From Selenihalanaerobacter shriftii (lineage in GTDB: Bacteria > Bacillota > Halanaerobiia > Halobacteroidales > Acetohalobiaceae), in contig NZ_FUWM01000006.1 in NCBI RefSeq assembly GCF_900167185.1, positions 1 through 64,000 of the forward strand: DNA of 64,000 nucleotides, written 5' to 3'. Shown one piece after another: positions 18,004 to 25,994 of this stretch. The first letter of the stretch is position 1; every line of letters starts with the position of its first letter. Position numbers and translations under genes: made by a program. Below the pieces are notes generated by a model. It saw only the letters and a list, made by a program, of their open reading frames with translations, did no database searches and had not been told where the DNA came from.

Positions 18004-18277
18004 TTAATTAACTGCCAACTCCATTTCTACCTCTACATTCTTTTCAATAATAAAATTATTCTCTTTAGAATCTAAATAAAGTGCTGTTTGATCTCCTTTG
18101 ATACAGTTTCCGTTTTCCTCCTGGATATGAACATCACTTTCTAATTCTAAAGTCTATTTTTTTATCTTTATATTTAGCTTTCTTAGCTTTAATCTCTTTT
18201 TGATCATAATCTATTACTACTCCTTGATCAGTCTGAAAATATTTTTCATCTCCATACATCTCTAAATATTTAGTAGA
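18004..18277 (-). pseudogene. Frameshifted fragment of an LptA/OstA-like lipopolysaccharide-transport protein
   Basis: Two overlapping frames on the minus strand make one continuous product: MYGDEKYFQTDQGVVIDYDQ... then, after a one-base shift near 18150, LELESDVHIQEENGNCIKGD...ALYLDSKENNF...EVEMELAVN. The beta-strand pattern (x-A-x-Y-D...L-x-G-x-V-x-V...G-D-x-A-x-Y) is that of the OstA/LptA/LptC jellyroll of outer-membrane LPS transport. The N-terminal part and start are missing and stop codons flank it. It suggests a diderm ancestry; an intact copy would be expected elsewhere. A sequencing error could explain the shift but not the missing 5' part. Confidence 0.65.
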
Positions 18278-18346
18278 TTAACCCCTGACCATTCAATGTT
18301 GATAATCCAACTTACAACTACTATCAACATAAACTACAGAGCATAC

Positions 18347-18383
18347 AAAAAAAGGCCAACTCTTTTTAGAGTTGGCCTTTTAT
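18347..18383 (-). terminator. Terminator of ddh
   Basis: Perfect stem AAAAGGCCAACTC / GAGTTGGCCTTTT around TAAAAA, followed by a T-run on the minus strand, directly after the ddh stop. Confidence 0.92.
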
Positions 18384-18388
18384 CTACT

Positions 18389-19378
18389 TTATAGTAATTC
18401 TTTTCTTAATTCAGCTGAAGATTTATGAGTTAAATAAGATAACGGCACATCAAATACTGTCTTAGCTCCAGTTTGGCCTTCTTGATTTAATTGATGAATT
18501 GCTCGAGCATAAGCTACTAAGACACTGGCTGTAAATTCAGGATTGCTATCTAGATTTAAAGAAAATTCAATAATTTGATTACTATCTTTATTTTCTCCTG
18601 TTTGACCACTTCTCATTACAAATCCACCATGAGGCATAGCGGAATGTTCAGTATCTAACTCTTCTTGGGTTACAAAGTTAACTGTCGTTTCATAATCAGC
18701 AAAGTAACTAGGCATTGTCTTAATTTCTTCTTTAATCTGTTCTTTATCTGCTCCCTCTTCAGCAACTACATAACATTCTCTAGTATGCTTTTTCTTTGTT
18801 GCTAATTCAGGATTTTCTCCTTGCCTAACTCTTTCAATTGCATCTTCTTTAGGTACAGTATATTGTACTGCATCCTTCACACCATCTATTCGTCTTATTG
18901 CATCAGAATGTCCTTGGCTAACTCCATGACCCCAGAAAGTATAAGCGTTTCCTTCTGGTAGAACAGCTTCAGCTAGCATTCGATTCATAGAAAATAGACC
19001 TGGATCCCACCCAATACTAATTGCACTAGTATTTCCATTTTCTTCAGCAACTTCATTCATTTCACTATAATACTCTGGAATCTCATCATGATTATCATAG
19101 CTATCTACAGTATTAAACATTGCTGCAAACTTTGGTCCCTGTACAGGGAGATCAGTAGCCGAACCACCACATAATAACATAACATCTATCTTATCAATAT
19201 AATCCTCAGTATCATCTACATTTACAACTTCAACACCTTCTTCGTTAACATTTACAGTATCCACAGGTCGTCTAGTAAAGACACCTACTAATTCAATATC
19301 AGGATTCTGTTTAACTGCGGCTTGTACTCCCTTACCTAAATTACCATAACCAACAATTCCTACTTTAGTTTTTTTCAT
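18389..19378 (-). CDS. ddh: meso-Diaminopimelate D-dehydrogenase
   Basis: NADP-dependent enzyme that makes meso-diaminopimelate in one step from tetrahydrodipicolinate and ammonia, feeding peptidoglycan and lysine synthesis. The Rossmann start VGIVGYGNLGKGV and the FTRRP cofactor loop, then WGHGVSQGHSDAIRRIDGVKDAVQYT and HKKHTRECYVV-type segments, match Ddh; length 329 is normal. It is monocistronic with a consensus-like promoter (TTGACA, 17 bp, TATTAT) about 90 bp upstream, a perfect 24-bp palindrome between promoter and start, and a strong terminator, so it may be individually regulated. Confidence 0.95.
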   Translation of the reverse strand: MKKTKVGIVGYGNLGKGVQAAVKQNPDIELVGVFTRRPVDTVNVNEEGVEVVNVDDTEDYIDKIDVMLLCGGSATDLPVQGPKFAAMFNTVDSYDNHDEIPEYYSEMNEVAEENGNTSAISIGWDPGLFSMNRMLAEAVLPEGNAYTFWGHGVSQGHSDAIRRIDGVKDAVQYTVPKEDAIERVRQGENPELATKKKHTRECYVVAEEGADKEQIKEEIKTMPSYFADYETTVNFVTQEELDTEHSAMPHGGFVMRSGQTGENKDSNQIIEFSLNLDSNPEFTASVLVAYARAIHQLNQEGQTGAKTVFDVPLSYLTHKSSAELRKELL

Positions 19379-19438
19379 AATATGTATTTCAAGCCCCTTC
19401 CCTAGAGAATGATAATCTCTCTAATATTTTTACAATTT

Positions 19439-19462
19439 AGTAATCTTTATATAAAGATTACT
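19439..19462. promoter_or_regulatory. Perfect 24-bp palindrome in the ddh leader, possible operator
   Basis: AGTAATCTTTAT / ATAAAGATTACT is a perfect palindrome located just downstream of the ddh -10 element, where a repressor dimer would overlap the transcription start region. Confidence 0.5.
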
Positions 19463-19469
19463 ATTGTTA

Positions 19470-19498
19470 ATAATAATATATTAGTCTAATTTTGTCAA
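19470..19498 (-). promoter_or_regulatory. ddh promoter
   Basis: Minus strand: TTGACA (19498-19493), 17-bp spacer, TATTAT (19475-19470). Confidence 0.65.
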
Positions 19499-19547
19499 AG
19501 GGTAAATTTATTCTAATATTTGGAGCTGAAAATGTTTCAAATTTAAG

Positions 19548-20138
19548 CTATATCACTTTATAAAATTGATCAATGTTTTTAACCTGCTCCAACTTTCTAT
19601 TAAATTGCCTTCGAGCCAAATTGAATTTCTTCTTTTGTAATAAAGAGCTATTTTTTTCACCATATACCTTCCATTCCTGTCTATAAGTACATTCTAAATC
19701 ACTATACCCCATAAAACCCAATACATCTTTAAGTGGATAACCGAAAAAAATACCAATTTCATGAGGGAAATCTCTTTTTCCTAAATCATGCTTTCTTAAT
19801 CTGGTAACTAAAAAATCAAGATACGATTTTAAGTCATATTCTTTAGGATAACCTAACTTCATTAAAAAATTACGTATTTTTGAATTACTTAATTGTCTAT
19901 CTAAAGCAGATTTATGATAGAAGAAAACTTTTTTACGATTAGCTCTTTTATTTAATTCTATAACCTCTACCTCTTCATTAAGTAAAATTACATTTTTACA
20001 TCTATTCCAGACATTATAACTACCATCATATACTTTTATAGTTCTTAATTCAGCAGGCTTGACTCCAATTAATGTCGCTCCAATATTTTTTAAAACACAG
20101 ATAATGCATTCTTCTAGATTCTTACTTAAATTATCCAT
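19548..20138 (-). CDS. DUF3793 family protein
   Basis: Cytoplasmic protein of about 196 residues, function unknown. The family signature FPHEIGIFFGYPLKDVLGFMGY and the later WKVYGE are clear. The N-terminal half contains KKVFFYHKSALDRQL. Members usually sit near iron-transport or flavodoxin genes. Here a classic Fur box and a TTGACA/TATACT promoter lie upstream, so expression under iron limitation is likely. The start is ATG 20138 with GGAGGAG upstream; five codons can be added but lack a ribosome site. A 21-codon open stretch between Fur box and gene is probably a remnant. Confidence 0.85.
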   Translation of the reverse strand: MDNLSKNLEECIICVLKNIGATLIGVKPAELRTIKVYDGSYNVWNRCKNVILLNEEVEVIELNKRANRKKVFFYHKSALDRQLSNSKIRNFLMKLGYPKEYDLKSYLDFLVTRLRKHDLGKRDFPHEIGIFFGYPLKDVLGFMGYSDLECTYRQEWKVYGEKNSSLLQKKKFNLARRQFNRKLEQVKNIDQFYKVI

Positions 20139-20236
20139 ACTCTTCTCCTCCAATTATAGAAAATTAACCTGATAGATTGTTGACCCAAGTTTCAATTTCA
20201 TCTTCAGCTTCAATGGTTTCCTTAATCATATATAAT

Positions 20237-20292
20237 GATAATGATTTTCATTATCTATAAATAGTATAACATCTTTCATCTACTACTGTCAA
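20237..20292 (-). promoter_or_regulatory. Promoter with Fur box for DUF3793
   Basis: GATAATGATTTTCATTATC at 20237-20255 matches the 19-bp Fur consensus at 18 of 19 positions. On the minus strand TTGACA (20292-20287) and TATACT (20268-20263) with an 18-bp spacer precede it, placing the box over the predicted start of transcription, an arrangement typical of iron-dependent repression. Confidence 0.8.
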
Positions 20293-20590
20293 TAATTTCT
20301 GCTAATTTACTAAAATAAAATGGACTAATACTGCCTACAGTAAAGATTCCTCCGATAACTGGTCCATTTAATTGGCCATCAATTAAATTAAAATGATATA
20401 TAATATTATAAAGCCATCTAATAACCTACCTGAGTGTTTTAATAGATTAGCATAACCATTAAAATTTTGGTTATTATAAAGATAACCTATTATAAGCATA
20501 GAAATAAAGATAAGTGATAAGTAAAATAAATCCTGCTACTACTCTTAGGATATTACCTAAAACAATTGCAATTATAGTTAAGAAAGGATG
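20281..20590 (-). pseudogene. Decayed polytopic membrane protein gene
   Basis: Three short frames on the minus strand join into one hydrophobic product: IIAIVLGNILRVVAGFILLI, then SMLIIGYLYNNQNFNGYANL...RLLDGFIILYIILI, then DGQLNGPVIGGIFTVGSISP...KLAEII. Two frameshifts and no start are visible. I do not recognise the family. Its end overlaps the DUF3793 promoter. The methyltransferase gene on the other strand begins just beyond it. Confidence 0.5.
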
Positions 20591-20606
20591 GTGAAATAAT
20601 AGATTC

Positions 20607-21188
20607 ATGAAATTATCTCCTAAATTATATCACTGGTTTGTTCGACCAACTTGGTTATCCAATTTATACATTAATAATGTTATTAAACGTAATTTTAATA
20701 TTCAAAATAAATCAGTATTAGACTTTGGCTGCGGAATTGGCTCTAGTTGTTCAATGTTCTCACCTAATAATTACCTAGGAGTAGACCTCGATCAAAATAG
20801 AATAAAGTATGCTAGGCATTTATACCCTCAATATAATTTTCATGTTTTAAAGGAAAAAGATTTAAATATTCTAAGTGATGTATTTGACTATATTCTCATA
20901 GTAGCAGTCCTACATCATATCCCATCAAAAAAGTTATCAGATGTTTTACAAGAATTCAGTCGAATATTGAAATCAAACGGAAGTATTATTGTGATTGAAC
21001 CATGTTTCTTTATAAACTCGCATTTTAACAACTACTTCATGAATTTTTTTGATAATGGTAAGCATATTAAAACTATGGAAGGATACTTTGAAATATTCAG
21101 GCATCATAATTACCAAATCAATAAAATAAAAAAATATAAAAAATTATTATTTTATAATGAGATCTTATTTTCAGCAACTCTACATTAA
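20607..21188 (+). CDS. Class I SAM-dependent methyltransferase
   Basis: Small methyltransferase of 193 residues. The SAM site VLDFGCGIGSSCSMF (motif I), the acidic YLGVDLDQNRI (motif II) and VAVLHHIPSK (post-motif) show a Methyltransf_11/25-type fold; the acceptor is unknown. The N-terminal FVRPTWLSNLYINN and basic C-terminus could contact membrane or lipid, but that is a guess. It is the only plus-strand gene locally and is flanked by a decayed gene, so it may be part of an unstable patch. The ribosome site is weak (AAAGGATGG, about 14 bases off). Confidence 0.82.
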   Translation: MKLSPKLYHWFVRPTWLSNLYINNVIKRNFNIQNKSVLDFGCGIGSSCSMFSPNNYLGVDLDQNRIKYARHLYPQYNFHVLKEKDLNILSDVFDYILIVAVLHHIPSKKLSDVLQEFSRILKSNGSIIVIEPCFFINSHFNNYFMNFFDNGKHIKTMEGYFEIFRHHNYQINKIKKYKKLLFYNEILFSATLH

Positions 21189-21288
21189 GAACTATTTTTT
21201 AAATTTATGATATTTATAAAATAAATAATATAATTATATAATAAATTGCTAATGTATTAGTTAAAAATAAATTATCCCCGTAATAAAT

Positions 21289-21765
21289 TTAAAATCTATC
21301 AATTACCTTATTAAAATTATCACTACAACATTCTCCTGTAGGATTTAATTTACTACATTTGCAGATTATCTTCTCATTATAATGCAAAACAATTTCTTTC
21401 CAGCTTCTCAAATCATACTGATTAACTGCCTTCTTGACTTGTTCATAAGTAATATCATTACAATAGCATGCAATCTTAGGTTTTGAACCTTCTTTAAACC
21501 ATATAGGCTTTTGAATACCATTTATTGAAAACAGATAATCTCCATTTTTATTATAATAAGCTGTCTTACATTTAGAATTTAAACAAATATAAAATTCTCC
21601 ATTTGTTATATCTCTCCGCAAATCTTTGTTGATGAAGGTTTTAATTACATCAAAAGGAACCCCTTTGCCTTCTTCTCCACACGTAGGACATTCTAACAAG
21701 TTAGACTCTTGCTCTTTACTTTGGACATCATTACAACCACAGTCACATCCACAATCACTCATCAT
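21289..21765 (-). CDS. CopZ-like iron-sulfur protein with (2Fe-2S)-binding domain
   Basis: Small cysteine-rich protein of about 158 residues related to the N-terminal part of archaeal CopZ and the Csac_0668 family. After a CGCDCGC tail, a zinc-ribbon-like half (CPTCGEEG ... CLNSKC) is followed by a (2Fe-2S) domain with ACYCNDITYEQV and CKCSKLNPTGECC, the C-x-C and C-x(n)-C pattern of BFD-type clusters. It may act in redox or copper handling. No heavy-metal domain or copper ATPase is adjacent. The start is ATG 21765 (GGGAGG seven bases upstream) or the next ATG. Confidence 0.8.
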   Translation of the reverse strand: MMSDCGCDCGCNDVQSKEQESNLLECPTCGEEGKGVPFDVIKTFINKDLRRDITNGEFYICLNSKCKTAYYNKNGDYLFSINGIQKPIWFKEGSKPKIACYCNDITYEQVKKAVNQYDLRSWKEIVLHYNEKIICKCSKLNPTGECCSDNFNKVIDRF

Positions 21766-21895
21766 ATTATTACCTCCCTGTAAATAATACATAATAAGTT
21801 TTATTTGTCTTAAAATCACCATTCACTTAATACTATTACTATATAAAGTTAATAGAATCCTATGTAAAGTATAAAACAAATATGAATTTTCTTCA

Positions 21896-21938
21896 ATAAA
21901 AAAATCTAGTCCCCTATAAAATTTTACAATAGACTAGA
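21896..21938 (-). terminator. Terminator of the gnd-zwf-cyclase operon
   Basis: Minus strand stem TCTAGTC ... GACTAGA with an inner CTAT/ATAG pairing, then TTTTTTT; it overlaps the stop of the cyclase gene. Confidence 0.8.
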
Positions 21939-22569
21939 AATAATCGGTAATTAAGACAGCTCGAGCCGGAGCAGACTCAGCCTCACTAATCTTTAATGGT
22001 GCCAATAATAAAGTATAATTTCCTTCTTTAATCCCTTTTAAATTTAATCCTTCTACAATAGTAACCCCATGTGATAACAACACTTTATGAGTTGGATGTC
22101 CAAGTTGATTACGCTCTATTCCTAAAGAGTCAATTCCTACTCCTTTAATCCCTTTATCTGCTAAAAATTCAGCTCCATCTTCAGCTAAATAAATAAACTC
22201 TTCAGGAAAATCTTTTAAATAAGATTCATTAGAATTTTTAGTCTTTAAAAGCAAAAATTGCTCTGATTTTATATCATAATCATTAAAATCAGCAGCAGAT
22301 ACTTGGTCTGTAACATAGGTTAAATCTAATACTCGACATGGACGTAAAATATCTTTTATATCAAAATTATCTGTTGTTTCCCCATCTTTAAAAACATGTA
22401 AAGGAGCATCAATATGAGTCCCTGTATGTAAGTTCATCTTAATTTCTGTTTCATAAACAGAACCCGTATCAAAATCACTTATTACTGACAACTCAGGTCT
22501 TTTTTCGTCTCTTTCTTTATAGACATTCATTTTAGAATGAACAGACATAGAAATATCGTATATCTTCAT
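21934..22569 (-). CDS. Cyclase-family metal-dependent hydrolase (kynurenine formamidase-like)
   Basis: Metal-dependent amidohydrolase of the cyclase/KynB superfamily, 211 residues. The metal-binding signature is complete as LHTGTHIDAPLHVF, with YDISMSVHSKMNVY at the start and IGIDSLGIERNQLGHPTH later. The substrate is not evident: no tryptophan-catabolic gene is nearby. It is the third gene after gnd and zwf (12-bp gap). Since no 6-phosphogluconolactonase is present, a lactone substrate might be imagined, but nothing in the sequence demonstrates it. Confidence 0.88.
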   Translation of the reverse strand: MKIYDISMSVHSKMNVYKERDEKRPELSVISDFDTGSVYETEIKMNLHTGTHIDAPLHVFKDGETTDNFDIKDILRPCRVLDLTYVTDQVSAADFNDYDIKSEQFLLLKTKNSNESYLKDFPEEFIYLAEDGAEFLADKGIKGVGIDSLGIERNQLGHPTHKVLLSHGVTIVEGLNLKGIKEGNYTLLLAPLKISEAESAPARAVLITDYF

Positions 22570-22581
22570 CTTCTACCTCCT

Positions 22582-24072
22582 CTAAACACCCCACCATTTT
22601 AGTTCATCCTTGGCTAGTAAATCATGTGCTGCTTGTGGTCCATCACTCCCTGCTTGATAGTTTGGAAAATTGACATCTTTTTTAGTCCAGGCCTCAGATA
22701 TTTGATCAACGAACTTCCAAGAATATTCAACCTCATCCCAGCGAGTAAATAAAGTCTGATCACCAATCATTACACTATGCATTAATCGTTCATAAGCTTC
22801 TGGGGAATTAATCTCTATTCCACAGTTTTGACAAAAATTCATCTTTACAGGCACAATATTCTCTTTACTATCTAACTCTTTAGCATTAAATTGAAAATAA
22901 ACTCCTTCATCAGGTTGAATCTTAATCGCTAACAGATTAGGTTTCAAATCAATAAACCGCTTTGAATAAGATGGATGGAAAGAGGATTTAAATTCAATAA
23001 TTACTTCTGTAAATTTTTCATTCAACCTCTTACCTGTCTTAATATAGAAAGGCACACCAGACCAACGCATATTATTAATGAGTAACTTTAAAGCAACAAA
23101 GGTCTCAGTCTTTGAATCAGCAGCAACGTCATCTTCATCACGATAAGCAATTACCTCTTCATTATCTACCGTTCCTGTATCATACTGCCCTCTTACTACA
23201 TAATCTGCTATCATCTTTGAATCAAAATTAGCTAATGACTTAAAGACCTTTATCTTTTCATCGCGAACCGACTCTGTTTTCATATCGGTTGGTGGTTCCA
23301 TAGCCGTCAAAGCTAAAATTTGTAACATATGATTCTGTACCATATCTCGTAAAGCACCTGACTTTTCATAATACCTACCACGTTTGCCAACTCCAACAGT
23401 TTCATTTGAGATGATTTGAATATTATCTATATATTTATTATTCCAGACAGGTTCAAAGACTAAGTTAGCAAACCGAATCATCATCATACTTTGTAACATT
23501 TCTTTACCTAAATAATGATCAATACGATAAATATTCTCTTCTGGAAATACTTTAGTTATCTGTTTATTTAATCTCTTAGCAGATTCAAGATCATACCCAA
23601 ATGGTTTTTCTATAACTACTCTAGGCCAAGAAGGCTCCAAAGGGTTAAGCAAGCTAGCTTCTTCTAAATTATCTACAATAATTCCAAAGTAACGAGGAGG
23701 TACGGCTAAGTAAAATATCCTCTTATTATGAGTTTGGTATTCATTATCCAATCTTTCTAATTCCTCTTTTAAATTTTGATATCTTTTCTTATCTTCAAAG
23801 TCAAAATTCTCATAATAAATCTTTTCTTTTAAAGAATTCCAGAATTCATCCTGCAATTTATCATTAACAAACTTTTGGAGTGATTGATATATATCATCTA
23901 AGTAATCCTGTCTATCCTTATTACCTTTTCCAATGCTAATAATTGAAAAATTATTAGGTAATGAACCTTTAGCTAACAGATTATAAAATGCTGGCATCAA
24001 TTTACGGTGAGTTAGATCTCCTGTCCCACCAAAGATTACTATTTGACAGGATTCTAAATTATTTCTTTTCAA
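22582..24072 (-). CDS. zwf: Glucose-6-phosphate 1-dehydrogenase
   Basis: First step of the oxidative pentose phosphate pathway, giving 6-phosphogluconolactone and NADPH. The Rossmann motif IVIFGGTGDLTHRKLMPAFY and the active-site RIDHYLGKE are present, as is the GYDLESAKRLN segment; about 496 residues is typical. The start is set at TTG 24072 because GGAGG lies eight bases upstream; an ATG at 24093 would hide that site. It overlaps the end of gnd by 14 bp, indicating coupled translation. Confidence 0.95.
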   Translation of the reverse strand: MKRNNLESCQIVIFGGTGDLTHRKLMPAFYNLLAKGSLPNNFSIISIGKGNKDRQDYLDDIYQSLQKFVNDKLQDEFWNSLKEKIYYENFDFEDKKRYQNLKEELERLDNEYQTHNKRIFYLAVPPRYFGIIVDNLEEASLLNPLEPSWPRVVIEKPFGYDLESAKRLNKQITKVFPEENIYRIDHYLGKEMLQSMMMIRFANLVFEPVWNNKYIDNIQIISNETVGVGKRGRYYEKSGALRDMVQNHMLQILALTAMEPPTDMKTESVRDEKIKVFKSLANFDSKMIADYVVRGQYDTGTVDNEEVIAYRDEDDVAADSKTETFVALKLLINNMRWSGVPFYIKTGKRLNEKFTEVIIEFKSSFHPSYSKRFIDLKPNLLAIKIQPDEGVYFQFNAKELDSKENIVPVKMNFCQNCGIEINSPEAYERLMHSVMIGDQTLFTRWDEVEYSWKFVDQISEAWTKKDVNFPNYQAGSDGPQAAHDLLAKDELKWWGV

Positions 24073-24955
24073 CCTTATGACCTCCAAACTCATTTCTTAG
24101 TGCTGCTATTACTTTACCAGTAAAATTTTCTTCCTTTTGGGAACGATATCTAACAAATAGTGAATTAGCAATTACAGGTACTGGTACTTTAAGTTTGAGG
24201 GCCTCTTCTACCGTCCATAACCCTTCACCTGAAGAATTTACAACTCCTTTTATATCATCTAAATATGGGTCCCTGCTAAAGGCATTCTTCGTTAATTCCA
24301 TTAACCAACTCCTAATCACCGAACCATGATTCCAAACTCTAGCTATTTCTTTATAATCAAGATCAAAGTCACTAGCATGAAGAATTTCAAATCCTTCTCC
24401 AATTGCTTGTAAAATGCCATATTCAACTCCATTATGAACCATCTTAACAAAATGTCCAGTACCTGTCGGCCCTGTATGTAAGTATCCATTTTCCACATTT
24501 ACATCTCTAAAGACTTCTTCTAAATAATCAAATACATCATCTTCTGCTCCTATCATCATACAAGCACCATTTCTAGCGCCTTCAACCCCACCACTTGTAC
24601 CAGCATCTACCAAATGAAGTCCTAATTCTTTAAGAAATTCATTCCGTCGTAGAGTATTATTAAAATTAGAGTTTCCTCCATCTATAATGATATCATCCTT
24701 ATCTAATATTGAAGATAACCTTTCAAGTGTATCATCTACTGGAGCACCAGCAGGAATCATCATCCAAATTACCCTTCTAGGAGATAACTTATTAACTAAT
24801 TCTTCTAAACTATATGCACCTTTAACCCCTTCTTTCTCTGCTCCTTTAACTGTATCCGAGTTTCTATCATATCCAACTACTTGATGCCCATTATCTATTA
24901 AATTTAATGCTAAATTCTTTCCCATCTTACCTAATCCAAGTATTCCTATTTCCAT
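24059..24955 (-). CDS. gnd: 6-Phosphogluconate dehydrogenase, decarboxylating (short YqeC/GndA type)
   Basis: Oxidatively decarboxylates 6-phosphogluconate to ribulose 5-phosphate. It is the roughly 300-residue bacterial type, not the 470-residue form. The cofactor motif GILGLGKMGKNLALNL is followed by YDRN, whose acidic residue suggests NAD rather than NADP. The family motif DAGTSGGVEGARNGA and the catalytic Lys in GTGHFVKMVHNGVEYG are present. The start is ATG 24955 behind GGGGGG. It is first in the gnd-zwf-cyclase operon. The missing lactonase may be encoded elsewhere or the lactone may open spontaneously. Confidence 0.94.
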   Translation of the reverse strand: MEIGILGLGKMGKNLALNLIDNGHQVVGYDRNSDTVKGAEKEGVKGAYSLEELVNKLSPRRVIWMMIPAGAPVDDTLERLSSILDKDDIIIDGGNSNFNNTLRRNEFLKELGLHLVDAGTSGGVEGARNGACMMIGAEDDVFDYLEEVFRDVNVENGYLHTGPTGTGHFVKMVHNGVEYGILQAIGEGFEILHASDFDLDYKEIARVWNHGSVIRSWLMELTKNAFSRDPYLDDIKGVVNSSGEGLWTVEEALKLKVPVPVIANSLFVRYRSQKEENFTGKVIAALRNEFGGHKVEKK

Positions 24956-25062
24956 TATTATCCCCCCCATTATTTAATTCTTTTCTATATTTATTTTGGC
25001 TAATTAAAGAAATTTTATAAGCTATTTAGAATCTTTATCGCAGGGTGATTTCCATAAATTCC

Positions 25063-25113
25063 TTGACAGACTAAAATAATCATGTTATTATATTGTAAAT
25101 GATTTTCATTATC
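25063..25113 (+). promoter_or_regulatory. Promoter and Fur box upstream of the HD-GYP gene
   Basis: TTGACA (25063-25068), 17-bp spacer, TATTAT (25086-25091), then GTAAATGATTTTCATTATC (25095-25113), a 19-bp Fur-like box over the predicted transcription start. The same core ATGATTTTCATTATC occurs in the DUF3793 Fur box. The divergent gnd operon could also be affected. Confidence 0.7.
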
Positions 25114-25185
25114 ATTTAGATTGGTGCTAATCTTTATATTCATTCTTACTTTAATTTATTTATAATAAAAAGGGGATTACATATA

Positions 25186-25866
25186 ATGTGGAATAAGATA
25201 GATATTCATGAATTAATTGATATCCTAATAACTACTTTAAATGTTCGAAATCAGAATACATTTGGACATTCCTGGAGAGTAGCAAAGATATCTACAATGA
25301 TTGCGGAAAGCCTAGAATTAAATAGCGAAGAGATTGAAGAGATCCATATTGCTGCTCATTTGCATGATATTGGTAAAATTGGTATTCCAGATAATATATT
25401 AAATAAACCAGGAAAATTAACGGCTAAAGAGGTAGAACAAATTCAGGACCATCCTAAAATTGGCTATGATATTCTTACTAAAGTATCAATACTTGAAAAT
25501 ATATCTTCACTAGTACTATATCATCATGAACGCTTTGATGGTTTAGGATATCCTGAAGGATTGAAAGGAAAAGATATACCTCTAGCATCTCGAATTATTA
25601 CAGTGGCAGATGCTTTTGATGCCATGACATCTGATAGACCTTATCGACAGGCTTTAGATTATGAATATGCTTTTGAAGAAATAAATAATCATATTTCCGA
25701 GCAATTTTGCCCTACAGTCGTACAAGCTTTTAATCAAATTAAAAATGATATTTGTGTTATGCTAGAAAACATGAAAGATGATCAAGAATTTATCTTTAAA
25801 GAATTTAATCCAATTGAGCATGAAAGGTTAATTCATTCAAAAAAGATTGTTCACTTAAATGAGTAA
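25186..25866 (+). CDS. Stand-alone HD-GYP domain protein, probable c-di-GMP phosphodiesterase
   Basis: Soluble 226-residue protein consisting essentially of one HD-GYP domain. Metal-binding and family motifs are intact: HSWRVAKIS, HLHDIGKIGIPDNIL, HPKIGYDIL, HHERFDGLGYPEGLKGKDIP and DAFDAMTSDRPYR. Such domains hydrolyse c-di-GMP to pGpG or GMP, in part with Fe/Mn centres. No sensor domain is present, so control is probably transcriptional: a promoter with an overlapping Fur box lies about 75 bp upstream. That links iron supply to second-messenger level. Confidence 0.9.
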   Translation: MWNKIDIHELIDILITTLNVRNQNTFGHSWRVAKISTMIAESLELNSEEIEEIHIAAHLHDIGKIGIPDNILNKPGKLTAKEVEQIQDHPKIGYDILTKVSILENISSLVLYHHERFDGLGYPEGLKGKDIPLASRIITVADAFDAMTSDRPYRQALDYEYAFEEINNHISEQFCPTVVQAFNQIKNDICVMLENMKDDQEFIFKEFNPIEHERLIHSKKIVHLNE

Positions 25867-25994
25867 TCTTAATAAAATTAAATATATTCTAAAAAATTAT
25901 AGTATCACAGGTTAAGCAACTAACCTTCCATATTTCTAGTCTTATACTGCTTTCATATTCTCTTTAGCTCTCTTATAGATATAATCTTATAAAC

